35,746 nt of DNA from Pseudoflavonifractor capillosus. GTDB lineage: Bacteria; Bacillota; Clostridia; Oscillospirales; Oscillospiraceae. Every line of letters begins with the position of its first letter. Position 1 is the stretch's first letter. Below are positions 21,169 to 29,158 of the stretch, one piece after another. The notes below the pieces were generated by a model. It was not told the origin of the DNA. It did not search any database and saw only the letters and a program-made list of their open reading frames with translations. The translations under genes and the position numbers were made by a program. The DNA is taken from contig NZ_JACJJE010000033.1 of assembly GCF_016899775.1 (NCBI RefSeq), positions 1-35,746 on the forward strand. Direction: 5' to 3'.

Positions 21169-21552
21169 TTATCTTGCCGGCGGGGCGGTCCGCCGTTCAG
21201 CCTCATCCGTCTGCTTTCGCAGTTCGTAGCGCAGGTAATCCAATCGCTCCAGCTGTTTTTCCCGGAAATGGATGTCGTCCAGGGTGGCCTGGCGCTTTTG
21301 ATCCAGCATCCTGAGGCGGGCCCGGTGATCGCCCTCCTGCTCCAGCAGCAGACGCATATAGGTCTCCACCTCCCGGGAGGTGAATCCGATGTCGTGGAGG
21401 GTCAGGATGGTGCTCAGCCGCTCAATGTCGGTGTCGTCGTACTGCCAGGCGCCCATGACCTTCTTGACCGCGCCGCACAGCCCCCAGCTCTCATATTCTC
21501 TGAGGATTTTCATGGGGATGTGGTACTGCCTGCTGGCCTCCTCAATGGTCAT
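21169..21552 (-). CDS. MerR-family transcriptional regulator
   Basis: A 127-residue regulator with an N-terminal winged helix-turn-helix (MTIEEASRQYHIPMKILREYESWGL, residues 1-25, then YDDTDIERLSTILTLHDIGFTSREVETYM) and a C-terminal coiled coil (about 75-120). There is no Cys cluster like that of metal sensors, so an organic or redox signal is more likely. The ATG at 21552 is used, with AGGAAGTGA just upstream; a TTG six codons earlier is less likely. It is transcribed with the flavodoxin lipoprotein and divergently from the aldo/keto reductase, which it may control. Confidence 0.82.
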   Translation of the reverse strand: MTIEEASRQYHIPMKILREYESWGLCGAVKKVMGAWQYDDTDIERLSTILTLHDIGFTSREVETYMRLLLEQEGDHRARLRMLDQKRQATLDDIHFREKQLERLDYLRYELRKQTDEAERRTAPPAR

Positions 21553-21875
21553 CTCGTCACTTCCTATCAAAAAATGCAGGGATCCGATTTGGATATCTAC
21601 ATTTTAAAGTGGAAAAAGAAGAATGTAAAATACTTATGCTGCATGCAGAGAAATGCCTATTCTGAATATTTGAGGCGGAACTTTCGCACTGCCGCAGGCT
21701 CCGCCGCACCTGCTTGGGCGGGGGGATCAATACACGGTGTTCGGCGGCCTTACCGGCCAGCTTCCCGGCACAAAAAATACATTTCAGCTATGGTTGAGGA
21801 TAGAAAACAGGTATTTGTGATTTTGGAGAGACGGGGCTATCCTAAGATCAGAGATCAGAACAGGAGGAAGCGAAT
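21553..21875. other. Divergent regulatory region of the redox genes
   Basis: A 323-base spacer between the MerR gene and the aldo/keto reductase. It is more A/T-rich on the MerR side, with the palindrome CTGCATGCAG around 21640. I find no clear -35/-10 pair with the long spacer expected for MerR activation. No gene is seen. Confidence 0.35.
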
Positions 21876-22913
21876 ATGAACTATACCAAGCTGGGAAATT
21901 CTGATCTGACAGTCTCTCGGATCTGCATGGGGTGCATGGGGTTTGGCGACGCAGCCCATGGACAGCACAGCTGGACGGTGGATGAGAAGCACAGCCGTGA
22001 GATCATCCGGCGTGGCCTGGAACTGGGAGTCAACTTTTTCGACACCGCCATTGCCTATCAGTCCGGCACCAGCGAGCAGTACCTGGGCCGGGCCCTCCGG
22101 GATTTTGCAAAACGGGACGAGGTGGTGGTGGCCACCAAATTTCTCCCCCGCACCAACGAGGAGATTGCCGCGGGGGTTACCGGTCAGCAGCATATCCGGA
22201 CCATGCTGGAAAAGAGCCTGAAAAACCTGGGAATGGACCATGTGGATCTGTATATTTACCATATGTGGGACTACCAGACGCCCCTCTATGATATTCTGGA
22301 CGGTTTGAACCAGATGGTGAAGGAGGGGAAGACCCGCTATATCGGCATTTCCAACTGTTTTGCCTGGCAGCTGTGCCGGGCGAACGATCTGGCCGACCGG
22401 GAGGGGTTTGCCAAGTTTGTCTCCGTGCAGGGGCACTACAATTTGATTTTCCGGGAGGAAGAGCGGGAGATGGCCCCCTTCTGCCGCCAGGAGAACATCG
22501 CCATGACGCCGTACAGCGCCCTGGCGGGAGGACGGCTCTCCAAGCGCCCCGGAGAGACCTCCAAACGGCTGATGGAGGACGACTATGCCCGGCTGAAATA
22601 CGAAGGGACCGCCGACGCGGACGCCCCCATCATCCGGCGGGTGGCGGAATTGGCGGACCGCCACGGGGTGTCCATGACGGAGGTCTCCCTGGCGTGGCTG
22701 CTTACCAAGGTTGCCGCCCCGGTGGTGGGGGCCACCAAGCTGCACCACATCGAGGGGGCGGCTAAAGCCGTGGATTTGGTTCTCTCTCCGGAGGAGTGTG
22801 CCTGGCTGGAGGAGCCCTATGTGCCCCATCCCCTGGTGGGAGTTATGGCCCAGAATACTGCCACAGCAGCCAAAGCGGACCATGTGTGGTCCACAGGCAG
22901 CCAGAAAATTTGA
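21876..22913 (+). CDS. Aldo/keto reductase
   Basis: A 345-residue NADPH-dependent carbonyl reductase of the TIM-barrel AKR superfamily. The catalytic tetrad is visible: D56 and Y61 in GVNFFDTAIAYQSG, K88 in VVVATKF, and H129 in YIYHMWDY. The cofactor site is represented by the C-terminal PVVGATKLHHIEGA region. The start follows AGGAGGAAG. It stands alone between the divergent MerR gene and a good terminator. The substrate is unknown; the neighbours suggest aldehyde or quinone detoxification. Confidence 0.93.
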   Translation: MNYTKLGNSDLTVSRICMGCMGFGDAAHGQHSWTVDEKHSREIIRRGLELGVNFFDTAIAYQSGTSEQYLGRALRDFAKRDEVVVATKFLPRTNEEIAAGVTGQQHIRTMLEKSLKNLGMDHVDLYIYHMWDYQTPLYDILDGLNQMVKEGKTRYIGISNCFAWQLCRANDLADREGFAKFVSVQGHYNLIFREEEREMAPFCRQENIAMTPYSALAGGRLSKRPGETSKRLMEDDYARLKYEGTADADAPIIRRVAELADRHGVSMTEVSLAWLLTKVAAPVVGATKLHHIEGAAKAVDLVLSPEECAWLEEPYVPHPLVGVMAQNTATAAKADHVWSTGSQKI

Positions 22914-22946
22914 CGCTGGAACCCACATAAGAACACAGAAATGCAG

Positions 22947-22990
22947 CAGGCACCTGGAATCCGTGACGGAATTCCAGGTGCCTGTTTGTG
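22947..22990 (+). terminator. Terminator of the aldo/keto reductase gene
   Basis: A 14-bp stem CAGGCACCTGGAAT/ATTCCAGGTGCCTG (22947-22984), followed by a T-rich stretch. Confidence 0.85.
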
Positions 22991-23058
22991 TTTTGAGCGG
23001 GGGTGAATGAGGAGCGGCCCGTCAGGCAGCTGCGGGAGAGGCCCCGGACAGCTGTCTG

Positions 23059-23706
23059 TCAGCGGTCCGAGTTCTCCCCTTCCTCATCCGCCCCCAGCTG
23101 AGCGCGGATATAGGGAGCGAAGATACGCTCCAGGAAAAGGGACTGGAACAGGGCGGTGACGCCGGAAAAGGACACCAGGGCGATGAAGGGGATACGCAGG
23201 AGCAGTTCCAGAGCCAGGTAGAGCTCCAGGGCCATGGCCAGGGTGGAGGGCAGGTGGACGATGGCCAGCCGGGCGCAGTTGGACAGCAGCCCCCCCACGC
23301 CGAAGGTGAACCGGGAGAGCACCGGAAACAGGTAGCAGGCCACCCCCAGGGGGAGCAGAAGGAGAAAGGTGTAGCACAGATAAAAGACCGACTCGGCGGT
23401 CCCCGCCGCGGCCATCTGATAGGCCAGGCCGTGGAGAAAGAGCAGGGCCGCCCCCACCGCCAGCACCACCAGCGTGGTCAGAACCCCCACCTTCAGGTTG
23501 TCCCGGAAGGTGCGGAAAAACAGAGTCCAGCTGTCCCTGCGGTTGCCCCGAATGCACTGCACCACCGTATGGTAGAGGGCGGCGCTGGCCGGTCCCAGGG
23601 TGACCACAGGCAGGGAGCAGGCCAGCCAGAACACGCTGAGGATCATCAGGTCCACCAGCTTTCCGGTGACGCGCCAGATGCTGTTTTCCGGGTTGAAGAT
23701 GGCCAT
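23059..23706 (-). CDS. DUF624 (YesL-like) membrane protein
   Basis: A 215-residue protein with about five hydrophobic segments. The N-terminal FNPENSIWRVTGKLVDLMILSVFWLACSLPVVTLGPASAALYHTV is the hallmark of the YesL/DUF624 family. Such proteins are encoded in carbohydrate-uptake loci of Firmicutes, where they are thought to be accessory to ABC sugar transporters, but no function is proven. It is last in the minus-strand unit that begins with the ROK-like kinase, 98 bases downstream, separated by a hairpin. The start follows AAAGGAGG. Confidence 0.9.
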   Translation of the reverse strand: MAIFNPENSIWRVTGKLVDLMILSVFWLACSLPVVTLGPASAALYHTVVQCIRGNRRDSWTLFFRTFRDNLKVGVLTTLVVLAVGAALLFLHGLAYQMAAAGTAESVFYLCYTFLLLLPLGVACYLFPVLSRFTFGVGGLLSNCARLAIVHLPSTLAMALELYLALELLLRIPFIALVSFSGVTALFQSLFLERIFAPYIRAQLGADEEGENSDR

Positions 23707-23726
23707 AGCGGGGCCTCCTTTCGACG

Positions 23727-23756
23727 GCGGGCCCGGCGATTCCTCGCCGGGCCCGC
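23727..23756 (-). other. GC hairpin between the kinase and DUF624 genes
   Basis: A perfect 13-bp stem GCGGGCCCGGCGA/TCGCCGGGCCCGC with loop TTCC. No T-run follows on the minus strand and it lies 20 bases before the DUF624 start, so it is more likely an mRNA-stabilising or partial-stop element than a full terminator. Confidence 0.5.
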
Positions 23757-23804
23757 GTAGGGTTTTACTTGCTTAAAATTGGGATGCGGTGTGAGACGGA
23801 ACGA

Positions 23805-25184
23805 TCAGTTCAGCTCAGGCAGAGAGGCGGCGGCCACGCTCTGGCCCACACGGCGGGCCTTCTCGTCGGGCAGAGTGGGGTTGATCTTGCCGGCCACCTC
23901 GGGGTACTCGTCGGCCAGAACCTGCTTGCACACGTCCAGGATGATGTCGCCGCCACGGCCGGACATGACCCGGCCCAGGAGCAGCACGTGCTTGAAGCCG
24001 TAGAAGTGGTGGTACAGAGCCAGGGAGTGGCCCAGGTACACGCCGATGGAGCGGTAGATAGCCTCGGCGGGGGAGCCGGGGACCTCCATGAGCTTCTGGA
24101 CCTCCTTGAGCTTCTCGGCGGGGGAGAGGTCCGCGGACAGGTTGATGCCGGCGGCGGGGGCCAGCTTGATGACGGAGTCCTGGGAGAAGTACTTCACGCC
24201 GCAGCCGATGTCCCCGGACCACTCGTCCTCCATGGCGCTGGGGGACACGTCCACCGGGGCGAAGGCCAGCTCATTGAGCCAGCCGGTGATGTTGCCGTTC
24301 TGGTCCACGTAGCCCACTGCCTCGCTGGTGCCCATGGCGATGCCCAGGATGTTGTTCTCCTCCAGGCTCATGGCGCCGGCCAGGGCGGACACGTCGCCGT
24401 CGTTGGCCACCACATAGGGCACATCTCCGAAGGTGTCTTTGATGGCCCGGATGTAGATGTCCTTCACCTTGGCGTCAAACAGGTCCTTGGGGACCTTCAG
24501 GAACAGGGAGGCCACCATGGTGCGGTTCTCAATGTAGATGCCGGCGGAGGACACGCCCACCGCATCCACCCGGGGCATGTGGGCCGCGGCGGACTTCAGG
24601 GCGGAGACGATCCCCTCATAGTGGTAGTCCGGGTCGGCGGTGGTCTTGGGGAACCACACCACCTCCTCGGAGAAGACGGGCTCTCCGTCGATGACGGCGG
24701 ACACCTTCCGGTCGGAGCCGCCCGCGTCAAAGCCGATGCGGCAGCCGCCCAGGTGGCGGCCCACCGCCTGGGGATTGCTCTTCTCGGCGGGCACCTGGTC
24801 GCAGTACACCACCTCGAAGGGCTTCTCGTACACGTTGGACATGAAATCAGCGTCAAAGGCCCGCTTGCCGCCCACGCAGTAGGTGGCCTTCATGGTCTCA
24901 TAGACGGCCTTGCTGCCGCTGAGGTAGACCTTGAAGCCGCCCTTCATCCACAGGAGCATTTTGATGAGCCGGTCCACATAGTAGATGTCGGCCTCAGCCA
25001 TCTCCGGGGTGCCGTGGATAAAGGTCTTATAGACGGCCACCTCGCCGCCGGCCCGCTCCACCGCCACGTCCAGGGGCTGCTTGGCGTCCTTCAGAAAGGC
25101 CGCGTTGAACTTGCCCAGAGGAAGAAAGCCGGGGTCCAGCTCCGGCACATGTTTCACCGAGACTTCAATTCCAAGGTGCTTCAT
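23805..25184 (-). CDS. ROK-like sugar kinase (putative N-acetylglucosamine/mannosamine kinase)
   Basis: A 459-residue protein with an unassigned N-terminal part (1-148) and an ASKHA/ROK-like kinase part. Nucleotide-fold motifs are CRIGFDAGGSDRKVSAVIDG (phosphate loop 1, about 148-167), VDAVGVSSAGIYIENR, PYVVANDGDVSALAGAM (about 257-273, like the ROK VENDAN motif) and GIAMGTSEAVGYVD. The zinc-binding CxCGxxGCxE motif of standard ROK kinases is not present. Context (epimerase, NanA, NagA, NagB) suggests it phosphorylates GlcNAc or ManNAc in the cytoplasm. The start follows GGGAGGG. It is divergent from the epimerase gene across a shared palindrome-rich control region. Confidence 0.75.
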   Translation of the reverse strand: MKHLGIEVSVKHVPELDPGFLPLGKFNAAFLKDAKQPLDVAVERAGGEVAVYKTFIHGTPEMAEADIYYVDRLIKMLLWMKGGFKVYLSGSKAVYETMKATYCVGGKRAFDADFMSNVYEKPFEVVYCDQVPAEKSNPQAVGRHLGGCRIGFDAGGSDRKVSAVIDGEPVFSEEVVWFPKTTADPDYHYEGIVSALKSAAAHMPRVDAVGVSSAGIYIENRTMVASLFLKVPKDLFDAKVKDIYIRAIKDTFGDVPYVVANDGDVSALAGAMSLEENNILGIAMGTSEAVGYVDQNGNITGWLNELAFAPVDVSPSAMEDEWSGDIGCGVKYFSQDSVIKLAPAAGINLSADLSPAEKLKEVQKLMEVPGSPAEAIYRSIGVYLGHSLALYHHFYGFKHVLLLGRVMSGRGGDIILDVCKQVLADEYPEVAGKINPTLPDEKARRVGQSVAAASLPELN

Positions 25185-25235
25185 TGTATGAACCCTCCCG
25201 TTTTTGTAGGAAATACACAGGGTATCTTCCTATAT

Positions 25236-25263
25236 AGACTATCAGCTTTTTTTGATCTGTCAA
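25236..25263 (-). promoter_or_regulatory. Promoter of the ROK-like kinase
   Basis: On the minus strand TTGACA (25258-25263), 16-base spacer, and a weaker TAGTCT (25236-25241). It lies next to the palindromes at 25268-25294. Confidence 0.5.
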
Positions 25264-25267
25264 GCAT

Positions 25268-25294
25268 ATTTTCATAAAATTGAAAATTATTTTC
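25268..25294. promoter_or_regulatory. Two overlapping palindromes, candidate regulator site
   Basis: ATTTTCA-TAAAAT-TGAAAAT (25268-25287) overlaps GAAAA-TTA-TTTTC (25282-25294). They lie between the -35 boxes of the two divergent promoters, an ideal place for a repressor such as the RpiR-family protein encoded at 26640. The assignment to that regulator is inferred. Confidence 0.55.
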
Positions 25295-25304
25295 TGACTA
25301 TCTA

Positions 25305-25333
25305 TTGACGGGGAGAAACCGGACGGGTATGAT
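25305..25333 (+). promoter_or_regulatory. Promoter of the epimerase-regulator unit
   Basis: TTGACG (25305-25310), 17-base spacer, TATGAT (25328-25333). Confidence 0.65.
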
Positions 25334-25384
25334 GGAGGCAGCAGGGGGAGCATTTCCCCCCAGATTTGGAAAGGTGGAATGAAT

Positions 25385-26599
25385 ATGGATCTGTCTGTCC
25401 GGCTGCAGAGCCATCAGAAGTGGATCAAGGAGGAACTGGAGCGGAGCATCCGCTTCTGGCTGAAGAATGGAATGGACCCGGTGCACGGCGGCGTATACAC
25501 CTGCCTGGACCGGGAGGGAAAGGTGTTCTCCACCGATAAGAGCGTGTGGATGCAGGGCCGGTGCGCCTGGACCTTCGCCTACCTGTGCCATGTGTACGGG
25601 GTGAAGGAGGAGTGGCTGGAGGCCAGCAAGAGCTGCCTGGACTTCATGGAGAAGTACTGCATTAACCGCCAGGCGGGCGACCGCATGTACTTCACCGTCA
25701 CCGGCGACGGCAAGCCCCTGCGCCAGCGCCGCTACTGCTTCTCCGAGGGGTTTTATGCCATCGCCAACGCGGAATACTACGGCGTGACCGGGGAGAAGGA
25801 GTGCCTGGAGCGGGCCCGCCGGGCCTATGACCTGATCTGGAACCTGAACCAGGGCCTGATCGACGACCCCACCGGCATGGGTCCTAAGACCATTCCCGAG
25901 ACCCGGTCCGGCCGGGCTCTGGCCAACCCCATGATCTACCTGAACATCACCTCCGTGCTGCGCCGGGTGGACCCGGAGCAGGAGGCCCTCTACAATGAGC
26001 GGGCCCAGAAGTGCGTGGATGAGATCTTCCAGTACCACTACAAGCCCGAGCTGGGCTGCACCCTGGAGAGCGTGGACCTGGACGGCACCCCCCGCCTGGA
26101 TGTGACCGAGGGCCGGGTGGTCAACCCCGGCCACGACATCGAGTGCTCCTGGTTCCTCATGGAGGACGCCAACCGGAAGGGGGACAAGAAGCAGCACGAG
26201 ATCGCCATGAAGATCTTTGACCAGGCTATCAACGCCGGTTGGGACTATGAGTACGGCGGCCTGCTCTACTTTATCGACTGCCTGGGCCGTCCCCCCGAGG
26301 CCTACGAGCACGACATGAAGCTGTGGTGGCCCCACGACGAGACCATGATCGCCAGCCTGATGATCTTCCGGGACACCGGGGATGAGAAGTACCTCACCTG
26401 GTTTGAGCGGACCATGGACTACTGCAAGGAGCACTTCTCCGATCCGGAGTTCGGCGACTGGTACGGCTATCTCCGCCGGGACGGCAAGCCCACCATGCCT
26501 GCCTGCAAAGGCAGCACCTTCAAGGGCCCCTTCCACCTGCCCCGCATGCTCATCATGTGCGACCAGATGCTGGACCAGATCCTGGCCAAGCAGGCCTGA
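25385..26599 (+). CDS. N-acylglucosamine 2-epimerase (AGE/RenBP family)
   Basis: A 404-residue (alpha/alpha)6-barrel protein of the AGE family, expected to interconvert free ManNAc and GlcNAc in the cytoplasm. Conserved features are PVHGGVYTCLDREG near the N-terminus, WMQGRCAWTFA, CFSEGFYAIANAEY, NPGHDIECSW (H250), KLWWPHDETMIA (H317) and KGPFHLPRML (H384), matching the family's conserved catalytic His residues. An ATG at 25379 is in the same frame, but AAAGGTGG ends only one base before it, so the ATG at 25385 is preferred. It is followed 40 bases later by the RpiR gene. Together with the ROK-like kinase it gives the route ManNAc to GlcNAc to GlcNAc-6-phosphate. Confidence 0.9.
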   Translation: MDLSVRLQSHQKWIKEELERSIRFWLKNGMDPVHGGVYTCLDREGKVFSTDKSVWMQGRCAWTFAYLCHVYGVKEEWLEASKSCLDFMEKYCINRQAGDRMYFTVTGDGKPLRQRRYCFSEGFYAIANAEYYGVTGEKECLERARRAYDLIWNLNQGLIDDPTGMGPKTIPETRSGRALANPMIYLNITSVLRRVDPEQEALYNERAQKCVDEIFQYHYKPELGCTLESVDLDGTPRLDVTEGRVVNPGHDIECSWFLMEDANRKGDKKQHEIAMKIFDQAINAGWDYEYGGLLYFIDCLGRPPEAYEHDMKLWWPHDETMIASLMIFRDTGDEKYLTWFERTMDYCKEHFSDPEFGDWYGYLRRDGKPTMPACKGSTFKGPFHLPRMLIMCDQMLDQILAKQA

Positions 26600-26639
26600 G
26601 CCCCGTTCCGCAGTGCGACCCGTGTAAAAGGAGACCGGC

Positions 26640-27494
26640 ATGCCTTTTGGAAATGTCTTTGAAAAGATCAACAGTGAATACTATCAGCTCACCGGCGCGG
26701 AGAAGCGGGTGGCCGACTATGTGGTGGCCCACCAGCAGAAGACCCAGTTCATGTCCATCTCCGAGCTGTCGGAGGAGTGCGGCGTGGCGGAGGCCACCAT
26801 CTCCCGCTTCTGCCGCCGGCTGGACTACAAGGGCTACAACGCCTTCAAGCTGGCCATCGCCAACTCCACCGCTGGACGGGTGGACGCCCCCCCGCCGGAG
26901 AGCGAGATCACGCCGGAGGACACCATTGAGGAGCTGAGCCAGAAGCTCTACGTCATCGACCGGGACGCCATGGCCCAGACCCTGGAGCTGATCCGGCCCG
27001 ACGACATCCGCCGGGCGGCGGACATCCTCTCCTCGGCGGATAAGGTGCTGTGTATGGGACAGGGGGGGTCCATGCTCCTGGCCCAGGAGTGCGCCCACCT
27101 GTTCAGCACCAGCCTGCCCAACTACCATGCGGTGATGGACTCCCACCTGCAGGCCATCGCCTGCTCCCATCTGACGGACAAGGACGCGGTGCTCTACTAC
27201 TCCTACTCCGGCTCCACCGAGGAGCTGCTGAAAAACCTGAAGATCGTCTGGGAGCGGAAGGCCAAGGTCATCCTGATCACCCGGTTTCCCAAATCTCCCG
27301 GGGCCTCCTATGCCCACGTGGTGCTCCAGTGCGGCTCCAAGGAGGGACCGCTCCAGGTGGGCTCGGTGGCCGCCCGGGTGGCCCAGCTCTATCTCACCGA
27401 CGTGCTCTTTCACGAGGTGTGCCGCCGGCACCCGGACCAGTGTGCCGCCATCCGGCAGGTGGTGGCTGAGGCCCTCTCCGACAAGCACATCTGA
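26640..27494 (+). CDS. RpiR/MurR-family transcriptional regulator
   Basis: A 284-residue regulator. The N-terminal HTH (about 1-77) contains FMSISELSEECGVAEATISRFCRRLDYKGYNAFK, the standard RpiR signature. The C-terminal SIS domain (about 115-255) carries DKVLCMGQGGSMLLAQE and YYSYSGSTEELLKNLKIV, which binds phosphosugars. In this locus the ligand is probably ManNAc-6-P, GlcNAc-6-P or glucosamine-6-P, as with NanR-type members in Firmicutes. The start follows AAGGAGA. The palindromes at 25268-25294 are a likely target. Confidence 0.9.
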   Translation: MPFGNVFEKINSEYYQLTGAEKRVADYVVAHQQKTQFMSISELSEECGVAEATISRFCRRLDYKGYNAFKLAIANSTAGRVDAPPPESEITPEDTIEELSQKLYVIDRDAMAQTLELIRPDDIRRAADILSSADKVLCMGQGGSMLLAQECAHLFSTSLPNYHAVMDSHLQAIACSHLTDKDAVLYYSYSGSTEELLKNLKIVWERKAKVILITRFPKSPGASYAHVVLQCGSKEGPLQVGSVAARVAQLYLTDVLFHEVCRRHPDQCAAIRQVVAEALSDKHI

Positions 27495-27591
27495 GAGGGG
27501 CTGGATTTTGAGGTAAATCCGCCAGAAATTGGAGATTTTGAAGAAAAGTTTCTGAATGTAAGTCATGCGTAAAATTTTTTTAAAAATCATA
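27495..27591. other. Spacer after the regulator gene
   Basis: It has a small GGATTT...AAATCC hairpin (about 27501-27519) and GAAA-AG-TTTC (27543-27552), which may be a weak relative of the palindromes at 25268-25294. It turns A/T-rich just before the promoter at 27592. Confidence 0.3.
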
Positions 27592-27620
27592 TTGACAAAC
27601 CTCGATTAAAATTATACAAT
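27592..27620 (+). promoter_or_regulatory. Promoter of the transporter/nan-nag operon
   Basis: A perfect TTGACA (27592-27597), 17-base spacer, TACAAT (27615-27620), with an A/T-rich upstream element. Confidence 0.85.
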
Positions 27621-27680
27621 CCATACAACGGTGATGGAGTCACAAACATCGATTTTATGAAAAATGAAGGAGGAACCAAT

Positions 27681-29024
27681 ATGAACATGAAAAGACCTCT
27701 TGCATTCCTGCTGGCCGCGGGCATGACCCTCGGTCTGGCCGCCTGCGGCGGCAACGGCGGTACGAGCGGCTCCGGCTCGTCCGGCTCTTCCGGCTCCGCC
27801 GACGGCAGCGCTGTCACTCTGGACCTGTGGGCCTTCAACATCGGCGGCTTCACTGAGGCCTCCAACTGGGACACCATCCTCGCAGCGTTTAATGAGCAGC
27901 ACCCCGACATCACCGTGAACGTGACTCCCATCAACTATCAGGACGGCGACCAGAAGCTGACCTCCGCCATCACCTCCGGCAGCGGCCCCGACATCATCTT
28001 CGAGGGCCCCGAGCGCATCGTGGGCAACTACGCCCGTGAGGGCCTGATGGTGGACCTGAGCGACCTGTGGACCGAGAGCGGCTCCGACATCGCCGAGGGC
28101 ATCTCCAGCGTCTCTCAGCTGGACGGCACCTACTACATGTACCCCCTGAGCGTGGCCGCCCACTGCATGGCCATCAACTATGAGGTCTTCGAGGCCGCCG
28201 GCGCCCTCCAGTACATCGACGAGGAGACCCGCACCTGGTCCACCGACGACTTCGTGGCCGCCATGGAGGCCATCAAGACCGCTATGGACAACGGCACCGT
28301 CTCCGTGGCCACCCCCGGCATCGTCTACTGCGGCGCCCAGGGCGGCGACCAGGGCACCCGCGCTCTGGTGAACAACCTGTACTCCGACTACTACGTGAAT
28401 GACGACGGCACCTCCTACAACGCCAACAGCGCCAACAACGTGAAGGCCCTGACCCTGCTGCAGGAGATGGTGAACGAGGGCTCCCTGTCCGCCAACGCCA
28501 GCTACGCCGCTGCGGACGAGCTGCAGGCCTTCGCCAACCAGACCTGCGCCGTCACCTTCTGCTGGAACTACTCCAACTACACTCAGTATGCGGAGCAGAC
28601 CCAGTTCACCCCCTTCGCCATGGCCTTCCCCTCTGACGACAGCCAGCCCGAGCTGGAGATGGCCGGCCCCTACGGCTTCGGCGTGTTCGACAAGGGCGAC
28701 GAGGCGAAGATCGAGGCCGCCAAGACCTTCATCGACTTCGTGTGCAACGACCAGACCGTGGGCACCGAGGCCGTGAAGACCACCGGCTTCTTCCCCGTCC
28801 ACGCCGACTGGGGCGATGTGTACGCCGGTGACGCCGACGCCGACCTGCGCGCTCCCTTCGCTCTGATGAGCGACTACCTGGGCCGCTACTACAACCTGAC
28901 CGGCGGCTGGACCGAGCAGCGCGCCCTGTGGTGGCCCATGCTGGCTGAGATCCTGACCACCGGCGCCGACGTGCAGACCGCGGCCGACAGCTTCGTGGAG
29001 CAGGCCAACGCCAACATCGCGTAA
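27681..29024 (+). CDS. ABC sugar transporter, solute-binding lipoprotein
   Basis: A 447-residue family 1 extracellular solute-binding protein. The signal ends in lipobox L-A-A-C22 followed by a Gly/Ser linker. The mature part begins TLDLWAFNIGGFTEASNWDTILAAFNEQHPDI, as in sugar-binding proteins, with GPDIIFEGPERIVGNYAREGLMVDLSDL typical of the family. The start at 27681 is used because GGAGG lies 7-8 bases before it; an earlier ATG at 27657 has no ribosome site. First gene of the transporter operon; given the downstream NanA, sialic acid is the likely ligand. The codons are strongly biased to C-ending forms, as expected for a highly expressed gene. Confidence 0.92.
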   Translation: MNMKRPLAFLLAAGMTLGLAACGGNGGTSGSGSSGSSGSADGSAVTLDLWAFNIGGFTEASNWDTILAAFNEQHPDITVNVTPINYQDGDQKLTSAITSGSGPDIIFEGPERIVGNYAREGLMVDLSDLWTESGSDIAEGISSVSQLDGTYYMYPLSVAAHCMAINYEVFEAAGALQYIDEETRTWSTDDFVAAMEAIKTAMDNGTVSVATPGIVYCGAQGGDQGTRALVNNLYSDYYVNDDGTSYNANSANNVKALTLLQEMVNEGSLSANASYAAADELQAFANQTCAVTFCWNYSNYTQYAEQTQFTPFAMAFPSDDSQPELEMAGPYGFGVFDKGDEAKIEAAKTFIDFVCNDQTVGTEAVKTTGFFPVHADWGDVYAGDADADLRAPFALMSDYLGRYYNLTGGWTEQRALWWPMLAEILTTGADVQTAADSFVEQANANIA

Positions 29025-29056
29025 CCATCCGGTTCAACCGAAAATATCATGCACTC

Positions 29057-29101
29057 ATGTGCCCGCTCCCTTCGTGAGAGGGGGCGGGCACATCCTTTTT
29101 T
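29057..29101 (+). terminator. Leaky terminator after the binding-protein gene
   Basis: A 14-bp stem ATGTGCCCGCTCCC/GGGGGCGGGCACAT (29057-29093), then CCTTTTTT. It lies between the binding protein and the permeases, so it probably lowers permease expression relative to the binding protein. Confidence 0.8.
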
Positions 29102-29158
29102 CTCCCCTGTCTGACGTGTGTGAGGAAGAAAATACCCTAAAAAAGGGAGGAGACATCT

